A stretch of DNA of 11,557 bases from SCRT01 sp036379455 (GTDB lineage Bacteria > Pseudomonadota > Gammaproteobacteria > Nevskiales > Nevskiaceae): NCBI GenBank assembly GCA_036379455.1, contig DASVGQ010000044.1, positions 1-11,557 of the forward strand. Direction: 5' to 3'. The position numbers and the translations under genes were made by a program. The notes under the pieces are model-generated. The model was not told the origin of the DNA, did no database searches, and saw only the letters and a program-made list of their open reading frames with translations. This document shows positions 1-6,213 of this stretch, in pieces. Numbering within the stretch: position 1 is the stretch's first letter; every line of letters starts with the position of its first letter.

Positions 1-12
1 GGCGAAACGTGA
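1..12 (+). CDS. Possible last codons of an upstream gene (partial)
   Basis: Bases 10-12 are TGA and overlap the GTG start of the permease at 9 in a GTGA arrangement, which is typical of translationally coupled genes. Reading back in that frame gives Gly-Glu-Thr-stop. In fetAB operons the ATP-binding subunit FetA usually precedes FetB, so this could be the end of fetA. Only four codons are visible, so the identity is inference. Confidence 0.25.
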   Translation, partial: GET

Positions 13-863
13 AGCCGGAGTACCTGAACATCGGCGCCTGGCAGCTTGGGCTCGCCGCCGCGCTCATCCTCGTGAACCTTGCGCTGTCCGCGTGGCTGCG
101 GCTGGGCCTGACGCGCAGCCTCGTCGTCGCGAGCCTGCGCATGGTGGTGCAGCTGCTGCTGGTCGGCTTCGTGCTCGAGTACATCTTCGCGCTGCGCCAG
201 CCGCTGCCGGTCGTCGGCATCGGGCTAGTGATGACCGTGCTTGCCGGCGTGGCGTCCGTGAACCGCACGGGGCGGCGCTTCACGCGCATCTACCTCGACA
301 GCGTGCTGTCGGTGTTCGCCGCGGCGTTCGTCGTGACCGGCGTGGCGTTGCTCGGCATCGTCAACGTGCGGCCGTGGTACACGCCTCAGTACGCCATTCC
401 GCTGCTCGGCATGGTGCTCGGCAACATCCTCAACGGCACCTCGCTGGCGCTTGACCGCTTCATGGACGGCGTGGTGCGCGACCGGCAGTTGATCGAGGCC
501 AACCTCGCGCTCGGCGCGACGCGCTGGGAGGCGGCCCATCCATTGATCACCACCAGCCTGCGTACCGGCATGATCCCGACCATCAATTCGATGATGGTGA
601 TGGGCGTGGTGAGCCTGCCCGGCATGCTCACCGGCCAGCTGCTCGCCGGCGCCGCGCCGGCCTCTGCCGCGCGCTACCAGATCGTCATCATGTTCATGAT
701 CGCGGCGGCCACCGCGCTCGGCGCGCTGGGTGTGACGCTGTTGGCTTTCCGCACGCTGTTCAGCAATCGCCACGAGCTGCGTGTCGACCGGCTGCGCACG
801 GCGGCACAGGCGAACCTGTGGAGTCGGCTGCGGGCCCTGCGTGCGCGGGGCGCAGGAGGCTGA
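9..863 (+). CDS. fetB: FetB/UPF0014-family ABC transporter permease (metal export)
   Basis: This is a 284-residue integral membrane protein of the FetB (YbbM, UPF0014) family. With the ATPase FetA, E. coli FetB forms an exporter linked to iron homeostasis and oxidative-stress resistance in the inner membrane. The sequence shows about seven hydrophobic segments from residue 12 to about 255. It has the family's early RMVVQLLLVGFVL segment, a cytoplasmic EANLALGAT stretch (residues 163-171) resembling the EAA loop that contacts the ATPase, and the conserved VSLPGMLTGQLLAG segment after it. It is slightly longer than E. coli FetB (about 259) because of a basic C-terminal tail. The start is GTG at 9, overlapping a TGA at 10-12, so an upstream partner gene is likely. 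The metal specificity cannot be read from the sequence. Confidence 0.88.
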   Translation: MKPEYLNIGAWQLGLAAALILVNLALSAWLRLGLTRSLVVASLRMVVQLLLVGFVLEYIFALRQPLPVVGIGLVMTVLAGVASVNRTGRRFTRIYLDSVLSVFAAAFVVTGVALLGIVNVRPWYTPQYAIPLLGMVLGNILNGTSLALDRFMDGVVRDRQLIEANLALGATRWEAAHPLITTSLRTGMIPTINSMMVMGVVSLPGMLTGQLLAGAAPASAARYQIVIMFMIAAATALGALGVTLLAFRTLFSNRHELRVDRLRTAAQANLWSRLRALRARGAGG

Positions 864-1144
864 AGTGGTCGGGGGATCGGCGCGCGGCGCGGCGCGAAGG
901 GGTCGTGCAAATGCGCGGAGCTGTCCACGCCTTCCGCGCGCGGCGCTGCGGCGGATGGTCTGCCGATGGGTTGGTCCGCGCTCCTTGCGCTGGGGCGTGC
1001 CGCTTGCCGGGAGCGTAGCCATTGCGCGCTCCACGGGAGGTGGTTCGGGTCAGAGCGTGGCCGGACGGGCGCCGCTGGTGAAATAAATGGATGTGACCCG
1101 TTGCGAGCCACGCGCACGCCGGCGTCCATGCGGCTCGGGGTGAG

Positions 1145-1172
1145 TGGACGATATCAGGTAAGCTGATATAGT
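1145..1172 (+). promoter_or_regulatory. Candidate sigma-70 extended -10 promoter of the CoA operon
   Basis: A -35-like TGGACG (1145-1150, 4 of 6 to TTGACA) is followed after 16 bases by TATAGT (1167-1172, 5 of 6 to TATAAT). A TGA directly before it (1164-1166) supplies an extended -10 TGn element. Transcription would begin near 1179, giving a leader of about 75 bases to the crotonase ATG at 1254. This is the best promoter match seen in the gap. It is a prediction from consensus only. Confidence 0.6.
1151..1169. promoter_or_regulatory. Inverted-repeat operator candidate (MarR type)
   Basis: ATATCAG (1151-1157), five bases GTAAG, then CTGATAT (1163-1169) form a perfect 7-bp inverted repeat. 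It fills the spacer between the candidate -35 and -10 and overlaps the start of the -10. A dimeric repressor bound here would block RNA polymerase. The size and two-fold symmetry suit a winged-helix MarR dimer, and a MarR gene lies at the far end of the operon (5487-6014). The pairing of that regulator with this site is inference. No second copy was seen upstream of the marR gene. Confidence 0.6.
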
Positions 1173-1213
1173 GCGCCATCATCGCGGCGCGTGCGGAGCG
1201 GTGCGCGCGCCAG

Positions 1214-1231
1214 CGGGATCCGGTGATCCCG
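1214..1231 (+). other. Hairpin in the leader of the CoA operon
   Basis: CGGGATC (1214-1220), loop CGGT, GATCCCG (1225-1231) form a perfect 7-bp stem with a 4-base loop. It ends 8 bases before the GGAGAG ribosome binding site (1240-1245). With no T-run it is not a terminator. It may stabilise the mRNA 5' end or be a second protein-binding palindrome. Confidence 0.45.
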
Positions 1232-1253
1232 TGCCACTCGGAGAGACGCGGGC

Positions 1254-2057
1254 ATGCAGGATTCCGGACATGCACTGAGCACGGAACAACGGGGCAAGGT
1301 CCTGCTCGTCACCATCGACCGCCCGGACAAGCGCAATGCCCTGAACGCCGCGGCGATCCTGGAGCTCGAGCGGCTCGTTTCCGCGCCGCCCGCGCAGGTG
1401 GGCTGCATCGCGGTGGTCGGTGCCGGCGTGAATTTCAGTGCCGGACTGGATCTCGGCGAGCTGGTCGTACGGGACACCGCGGCGTGCCTGAAGCACTCCC
1501 GGCTGTGGCACCGCTGCATGGACGCCGTGCAGTACGCGGCGGTTCCTGTGGTTGCGGCCATGCACGGCGCGGTGATCGGCGGAGGCTTGGAACTGGCGGC
1601 CGCTGCGCACATCCGCGTCGCCGACGCGACGACCTACTACGCGCTGCCGGAGGCGGCGCGCGGCCTGTTCGTCGGCGGCGGCGGCTCGGTGCGGCTGCCG
1701 CGGCTCATGGGCGTCGCACGCATGACGGACATGATGCTCACCGGGCGCGTGATCGAAGCGGAAGAAGGGCAGGCGGTCGGGCTGTCCCAGTATCTGGTCG
1801 CCGCGGGCGAGGCCGTTGGAACGGCCCTGAAGCTGGCGGGCCGCATCAGCGAGAACACCCTGCTGACCAACTTTGCCGTCACGCACGTGCTGCCGCGCAT
1901 CGCGGAGTCCTCGTCGGACGCCGGCTTTGTGACCGAAGCGCTGATCGCCTCGCTGGCACAGAGCGATACGCAGGCCAAGGAGCGCCTGCATCGCTTCCTG
2001 AACGGCGAGGCGCCGAGGGTCAAGCCCGCGCCGCGAACCGCCGGGGGTGGCTTGTGA
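1254..2057 (+). CDS. Enoyl-CoA hydratase/isomerase (crotonase) family protein
   Basis: This 267-residue crotonase-fold enzyme probably hydrates a 2-enoyl-CoA to a 3-hydroxyacyl-CoA in the cytoplasm. The oxyanion-hole segments are visible as SAGLD (residues 62-66) and IGGGLEL (108-114). Glu113 and Glu133 (in LPEA) are 20 residues apart and correspond to the two catalytic glutamates of rat crotonase (Glu144 and Glu164), so true hydratase chemistry is expected. Hydroxycinnamoyl-CoA hydratase-lyases, as I recall, lack the first glutamate, so direct lyase action is less likely. The ATG at 1254 has a good GGAGAG site 8 bases upstream. It is first in a four-gene operon, and its TGA overlaps the GTG of the dehydrogenase gene by 4 bases. 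Context suggests an arylpropenoyl-CoA substrate, but a fatty enoyl-CoA is possible. Confidence 0.88.
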   Translation: MQDSGHALSTEQRGKVLLVTIDRPDKRNALNAAAILELERLVSAPPAQVGCIAVVGAGVNFSAGLDLGELVVRDTAACLKHSRLWHRCMDAVQYAAVPVVAAMHGAVIGGGLELAAAAHIRVADATTYYALPEAARGLFVGGGGSVRLPRLMGVARMTDMMLTGRVIEAEEGQAVGLSQYLVAAGEAVGTALKLAGRISENTLLTNFAVTHVLPRIAESSSDAGFVTEALIASLAQSDTQAKERLHRFLNGEAPRVKPAPRTAGGGL

Positions 2058-3010
2058 ACACCGTGCTGCGTGCGGTACCCGGCAAGGTAACGATCGTTGG
2101 AAGCGGCGTCATCGGCACCAGCTGGGCCGCGCACTTCCTGCGCTGGGGATACCGGGTGTGCGCGACCGACCCCGCGGCGGGCGCGGAGCAGCGCCTGCGC
2201 AGCGACGTGGCGGCGTGGTGGCCGACGCTGCGCCGGCTGGGGCTGGCGGAAGACGCCAGTCTGGAGCGCCTGAGCTTCACCACGGATCTTGCCGCAGCGC
2301 TGCACGACACGGACTTCGTGCAGGAGAACGCGTCCGAGCGGCTGGACGAAAAGCAGCGCCTGATCGCGCAGATCGACGCCGCGACGCCGACCGACGTCGT
2401 CATCGCCAGCAGTTCGTCCGGCCTGCTGCCGTCGCAGATCCAGGCGCGCTGCGCACGGCCGGAGCGCGTCCTCGTCGGGCACCCGTTCCATCCGCCGTAC
2501 CTGATGCCCTTGGTGGAAGTGGTCGGCGGGGCGCGCACCGGCGAGGCCGCCCTCCGGCGGGCGCTGGACCTCTACCGCAGCACGGGCAAGCGGCCGATCC
2601 GGCTGCGCCAGGAGCTGCCGGGCCACGTCGCCAATCGCCTGCAGGCGGCGCTCTGGCGTGAAGCCTTCGCGCTCGTCGACAGCGGCGCCGCGTCGGTGGA
2701 GGACATCGACACGGCGATCGCGAGCGGGCCCGGCCTGCGCTGGGCGCTGCTGGGCCCCTTTCTGACGCTGCACCTCACCGGCGGCGCCGGCGGCATGGCG
2801 CGCATCCTCGAACATCTGGGGCCATCCGTGGAAGCGTGGTGGCAGGCGTTCGAGACGCCGCGGCTGACGCCGGAGCTGCGCGAGCGCGTGGTGGAGCAGG
2901 TCGAAGCGTTGGCCGGCAGGCTGGGTGGGCCGGAGGTGGCCCAGCGGCGGGACAAGCTGCTCGTCGAGCTGCTCGCGCTCACGGCCGCGGAGGGCGGCGC
3001 GCATGCGTAA
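2054..3010 (+). CDS. 3-hydroxyacyl-CoA dehydrogenase, NAD-binding
   Basis: This 318-residue protein should oxidise a 3-hydroxyacyl-CoA to the 3-keto form with NAD+. Its N-terminal Rossmann fold has GSGVIG (residues 16-21). Asp39 at the end of the second strand favours NAD over NADP. The catalytic region shows His143 in GHPFHPP, Glu155 in LVEVV and Asn194 in HVANR, matching the His-Glu-Asn set of this superfamily. An SSSSG segment (119-123) precedes it. The HPFHPP form and length are closer to the lambda-crystallin/L-carnitine dehydrogenase/CouN branch than to the FadB-type domain. The GTG start at 2054 overlaps the crotonase stop (GTGA), preceded by a G-rich site. The upstream in-frame extension reads through the crotonase gene and is not coding. 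The 3' end overlaps the ligase gene by 8 bases. Confidence 0.87.
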   Translation: MNTVLRAVPGKVTIVGSGVIGTSWAAHFLRWGYRVCATDPAAGAEQRLRSDVAAWWPTLRRLGLAEDASLERLSFTTDLAAALHDTDFVQENASERLDEKQRLIAQIDAATPTDVVIASSSSGLLPSQIQARCARPERVLVGHPFHPPYLMPLVEVVGGARTGEAALRRALDLYRSTGKRPIRLRQELPGHVANRLQAALWREAFALVDSGAASVEDIDTAIASGPGLRWALLGPFLTLHLTGGAGGMARILEHLGPSVEAWWQAFETPRLTPELRERVVEQVEALAGRLGGPEVAQRRDKLLVELLALTAAEGGAHA

Positions 3011-4532
3011 CCACGGCATCGGTTCATGGCCGGCGCGGCGCGCGCGCACCGGCCCGGACAAGGCGGCGATCATCCATGAAGGCACGACCTACACCGCGGC
3101 CGACGTCCTCGCGCGAAGCACGCGGCTGGCCAACGCGCTGCGGGGGCTGGGCGTCGGACGGGGCGACCGCGTCGCCTACCTCGGCCCCAACCATCCCAGC
3201 TGCGTCGAGGCGCTGTTCGCGAGCGGCATGCTCGGCGCCGTGCTGCTGCCGCTCAATACGCGGCTGGCCGCGCCGGAACACGAGTACGTCCTGCGCGACG
3301 CCGAGCCCGTCGCGCTGATCTGGTCGCCCGAATGTGCGCGCGGGATCGAGCCGATCGGCGCCGAGGTCCTGCCTGAGGCGCAGATCGTCCTCGGCCCCGC
3401 CACGGCGGTCGCGCAGGCCTACGAGCCCCTGCTGACCGGCGCGTCGGCGGCGCCCGTCGACGAGCCGGTCGAACTGGATGACCTGTGCATGATCCAGTAC
3501 ACCTCAGGCACCAGCGGACATCCCAAGGGCGTCATGCTGAGCCACGGCAACGTGGCCTGGAACTGCATCAACCTGCTCATCGACGTCGACGTGCGCACCG
3601 CCGAGCGCAACCTCGTCGTGGCGCCGCTTTTCCATACGGCGGGCATGAACAACAGCTTCCTGCCGCCCTTCCTGAAAGGCGCGGCCGCGTACCTGATGCA
3701 GGGCTGGAGCCCCGAGAAGGCGCTGGAGCTCATCGAGAGCAAGCGCATCAGCTTCATGGTCGGGGTGCCGACGATCTTCCAGGCCATGGCGCAGTCGCCG
3801 CGCTGGAAGGACACGGACCTGTCGTCCCTGCGCACCCTGCTGTGCGGTTCGGCGCCGCTGCCGCTGTCCCTGATCGAGACCTATGCCGCGCGCGGCTTGT
3901 ACTTCCAGCAGGGCTACGGGTTGACCGAGACCTCGCCCAACGCGACCTTTTTGCGCGCCGACGCGATTGGCAAGGAGGGCTCGGCCGGCACGCCGTGCTT
4001 CTTCACGGACCTGCGGGTCGTGTCGCCCGATGGTGTCGACACCGCGGCCGGCGAACGTGGTGAGGTGCTCGCGCAGGGCCCCAACGTGACGCGCGGCTAC
4101 TGGAAGCGACCGGAGGCGACGGCGGCATCCTTCGTGGACGGCGACTGGCTGCGCACCGGAGACGTGGCGGTGCGCGACGCCGACGGTTTCGTGTTCATCG
4201 TCGACCGCGTGAAGGACGTCATCATCTCCGGCGGTGAGAACATCTACCCGGCGGAGGTGGAGAACGCGCTCTACGGCCATCCGGCGATTCGCGAGTGCGC
4301 CGTGATCGGCGTGCCGGACGCGCGCTGGGGCGAGGTCGGCCGCGCCATGGTGGTCTTCAAGGAAGGTCGGGAAGCCTCCGCGGCGGCGCTGGGTGATTTC
4401 CTCGCGGAGCGGATCGCGCGCTACAAGATACCGAAGAGCTTCGTCGCGGTGGACGCCTTGCCGAGGACGGCCTCCGGCAAACTGCTCAAACGCGTGCTGC
4501 GCGAAACATCCGCTGGAACCTTGCTGGAGTAG
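3003..4532 (+). CDS. Acyl/aryl-CoA ligase (AMP-forming, ANL superfamily)
   Basis: This 509-residue adenylate-forming enzyme activates a carboxylic acid to its CoA thioester with ATP and CoA. Motifs appear in the expected order: P-loop YTSGTSGHPKG (residues 166-176), GYGLTETSP (304-312), then a GDWLRTGD stretch and a DRVKDVIISGGENIYP hinge region. Near the C-terminus PRTASGK carries the adenylation lysine, Lys493. All key residues are present and the length is normal. The ATG at 3003 has GGAGGG at 2989-2994, 8 bases upstream, and overlaps the dehydrogenase stop. The upstream in-frame extension lies inside the dehydrogenase gene. The protein resembles both medium/long-chain acyl-CoA ligases and feruloyl/4-coumaroyl-CoA ligases. 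The operon makes an aromatic side-chain acid attractive, but the substrate is not decided by sequence. Confidence 0.88.
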   Translation: MRNHGIGSWPARRARTGPDKAAIIHEGTTYTAADVLARSTRLANALRGLGVGRGDRVAYLGPNHPSCVEALFASGMLGAVLLPLNTRLAAPEHEYVLRDAEPVALIWSPECARGIEPIGAEVLPEAQIVLGPATAVAQAYEPLLTGASAAPVDEPVELDDLCMIQYTSGTSGHPKGVMLSHGNVAWNCINLLIDVDVRTAERNLVVAPLFHTAGMNNSFLPPFLKGAAAYLMQGWSPEKALELIESKRISFMVGVPTIFQAMAQSPRWKDTDLSSLRTLLCGSAPLPLSLIETYAARGLYFQQGYGLTETSPNATFLRADAIGKEGSAGTPCFFTDLRVVSPDGVDTAAGERGEVLAQGPNVTRGYWKRPEATAASFVDGDWLRTGDVAVRDADGFVFIVDRVKDVIISGGENIYPAEVENALYGHPAIRECAVIGVPDARWGEVGRAMVVFKEGREASAAALGDFLAERIARYKIPKSFVAVDALPRTASGKLLKRVLRETSAGTLLE

Positions 4533-4536
4533 GGAC

Positions 4537-5436
4537 ATGACCGGGACCGAGGAACGCCTTTCCGCCGACGAACTGCTGGCGATCGATATCCACACCCACG
4601 TGCTGCGTTCGGTGGCGGGCGCGGCGGAGCCGGATCCGGCCACCGATTTCCTCGTCGACGTGTTCAAGTCCGACGTCGCGCTCACGCTGCCCGAGATGGT
4701 GCGCTACTACCGCCGACTCAAGATGGCCTTCGTGACCTTCTCGATCGATGATCCGTGGCGCTCCGGCCGCGGTCCGGCGGTGTCGGGTGAGGAGATAGCG
4801 CGCATCGCTGCCGAGCATCCGGACGTCGTCCTGCCCTTCGTCTCGGTAGATCCGCACCGCGGCGCAGAAGGCGTGCGCGCTGCCCGGCGCTTCATCGAGG
4901 AGCACCACGTGCGCGGCTTCAAGTTCCATCCGAGCCAGCAGGCCTTCTATCCGGACGACCGCATGTGCTACCCGCTGTATGAAGTGCTGGCGGAGCATCG
5001 CGTGCCGGCGTTGTTCCACACCGGGCAGACGGCGGTCGGCAGAGGCTTGCCGGGCGGAGGCGGGATACGCCTCAAGTATTCCAACCCCATGCATCTGGAC
5101 GACGTGGCCGTCGATTTCCCCGACATGCCGATCATCCTCGCGCACCCGTCCTTTCCCTGGCAGGAAGAGGCGATCTCCGTGGCGCTGCACAAGCCGCAGG
5201 TCTACATCGATCTGTCGGGTTGGTCGCCGAAGTACTTTCCACCGATCCTCGTGCAGTACATGAACACGCTGCTGAAGGACAAGATGCTGTTCGGCTCGGA
5301 TTTTCCCGCGCTCACGCCCGAGCGCTGGCTCAGGGACTTCGATCAGCTCGACGTGAAGCCCGGCGTGCGGGAGTTGATCCTCAAGGGCAACGCGATGCGC
5401 CTGCTGGGGTGGCCGCTTCCCGCGCTGCCTCGCTGA
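4537..5436 (+). CDS. Amidohydrolase-2 family metal-dependent hydrolase (CouO-like candidate)
   Basis: This 299-residue TIM-barrel protein belongs to the amidohydrolase 2 family, whose members include metal-dependent hydrolases and decarboxylases such as ACMSD and gamma-resorcylate decarboxylase. Metal-site residues are visible: His19 and His21 in DIHTH, His161 in FHTG, His203 in AHPSFPW, and Asp255 in FGSDFP. A KFHP segment (129-132) and a terminal NAMRLLGW segment are also typical. The ATG at 4537 lies 4 bases after the ligase stop, with the ribosome site inside the ligase end. The in-frame extension further upstream overlaps the ligase and is rejected. In cou/phd-type hydroxycinnamate clusters a protein of this family replaces the thiolase and hydrolyses the 3-keto-arylpropionyl-CoA. 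The same role is inferred here because no thiolase gene is present. Confidence 0.82.
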   Translation: MTGTEERLSADELLAIDIHTHVLRSVAGAAEPDPATDFLVDVFKSDVALTLPEMVRYYRRLKMAFVTFSIDDPWRSGRGPAVSGEEIARIAAEHPDVVLPFVSVDPHRGAEGVRAARRFIEEHHVRGFKFHPSQQAFYPDDRMCYPLYEVLAEHRVPALFHTGQTAVGRGLPGGGGIRLKYSNPMHLDDVAVDFPDMPIILAHPSFPWQEEAISVALHKPQVYIDLSGWSPKYFPPILVQYMNTLLKDKMLFGSDFPALTPERWLRDFDQLDVKPGVRELILKGNAMRLLGWPLPALPR

Positions 5437-5486
5437 AGGCGCGCCGCCTCGCGACTCCCGCGGTCAGCTCCTGCGCGACATCGGAC

Positions 5487-6014
5487 TTACTCGACGGCTT
5501 GCCCCCGATCAGAGAGCCCGCCGTCGAGGCTGACGACGCAGGCCTGCAGGGATTGCAGGAAGCGTTTGCGCCGGGCCGGTGTGAAATCGGCGAGCATCGC
5601 TTCGTCCGCGGCCGCGGCCGCGGACTCGGCCTGCTCCGTCAACCGCTCGCCGCGAGCGGTAAGCCGTGCCCTGAGAGTGCGGCGGTTGCCCGGCGCCAGC
5701 TGGCGCTGGACCAGGCCTCTCCTCTCCAGCCCGCGCAGCACTTCCTGCATGGACTGCGGCGTGATGTAGGCGCGTCGTGCGAGCTGCGCGTTGCTCAGTC
5801 CCGGCCGTCGACGCAGCACGGTGAGCAGCGTGTACTGGGGCAGCGTGAGGCCGTGGTCACGCAGGATGGCTTCCAGCATGCGCTGCACGACCCGGCTGAG
5901 GCGCGAGAGGACGTACGTGGCACGCAGCGGAAGCTGCGCGCCGTCGGCGGGGTTGCTCGTTTGTGGGTCGTTCGATCGGCCGTTGCCGGCGTGCGGCCTT
6001 CCGCGCTCGCGCAT
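5487..6014 (-). CDS. MarR-family transcriptional regulator
   Basis: This 175-residue protein has a MarR-type winged helix. After a charged, poorly conserved N-terminus (1-27) come a dimerisation helix (28-54) and the DNA-binding core LTLPQYTLLTVL (56-67). The SNAQLARRAYITPQSMQEVLRGLERRG helices (74-100) and a wing RQLAPGNRRTLRARLT (104-119) follow, then a long C-terminal dimer helix. MarR proteins are usually ligand-relieved repressors. In aromatic-acid clusters (CouR, FerC and similar) the ligand is often the aryl-CoA made by the pathway. The gene converges on the operon, with 50 bases between stops. The start is chosen at ATG 6014; GTG 6017 directly before it is also possible, and neither has a strong ribosome site. 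Its likely target is the palindrome at 1151-1169, but this is inference. Confidence 0.85.
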   Translation of the reverse strand: MRERGRPHAGNGRSNDPQTSNPADGAQLPLRATYVLSRLSRVVQRMLEAILRDHGLTLPQYTLLTVLRRRPGLSNAQLARRAYITPQSMQEVLRGLERRGLVQRQLAPGNRRTLRARLTARGERLTEQAESAAAAADEAMLADFTPARRKRFLQSLQACVVSLDGGLSDRGQAVE

Positions 6015-6213
6015 CACGGGTTTCCCGATCTCACGATCCGCGAGGATGCCGCACGAAGGCGCCGCGAGTGCGCCCGGGCTCGACCGGCCCCGGGGCGAAA
6101 TGTTGTTGGCTGCGTCGGCACATCATCGATCCCGTGGTTCTTTTCCCGACCGCGCCCCTGTTCGCGGACGCGGCCTGGCCAGCCTGGAGGTCAGGTCGCG
6201 ACGTGGGGCAGTC

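Larger units (their letters stand above)
864..1253. other. Intergenic region before the CoA operon
   Basis: No convincing gene lies in these 390 bases; the open frames here lack ribosome binding sites and recognisable motifs. A GC-rich inverted repeat (arms 913-919 and 933-939, GCGCGGA/TCCGCGC) lies about 50 bases after the permease. It could help end fetB transcription but has no T-tract. An AT-rich patch sits near 1080-1090. The promoter, operator-like palindrome and leader hairpin listed separately occupy 1145-1231. Confidence 0.6.

Noticed and set aside
225..1034. Long open frame on the minus strand over the fetB gene
   Set aside because: It is antisense to a clear membrane-protein gene, its translation is His/Arg/Ala-rich without motifs, and such frames are common opposite GC-rich genes.
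1223..2053. N-terminal extension of the dehydrogenase frame through the crotonase gene, suggesting a fusion
   Set aside because: The extension is low-complexity Arg/Gly/Ala sequence in the wrong frame of the crotonase; the GTG at 2054 directly before the Rossmann motif is the natural start.
1254..2057. Assignment as a feruloyl-CoA hydratase-lyase (Ech/HCHL) giving vanillin directly
   Set aside because: Both hydratase glutamates are present and a dehydrogenase gene overlaps it, which the lyase route would not need.
1637..3085. 482-codon minus-strand open frame over the crotonase and dehydrogenase genes
   Set aside because: The plus strand carries two enzymes with complete catalytic motifs; the antisense product is Arg-rich and resembles no family.
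6150..6213. Inverted repeat (around GGCCTGGCCAGCC) as the oxidase terminator
   Set aside because: The stem is short and mismatched on the minus-strand RNA, with no T-run; the evidence is too weak to list.
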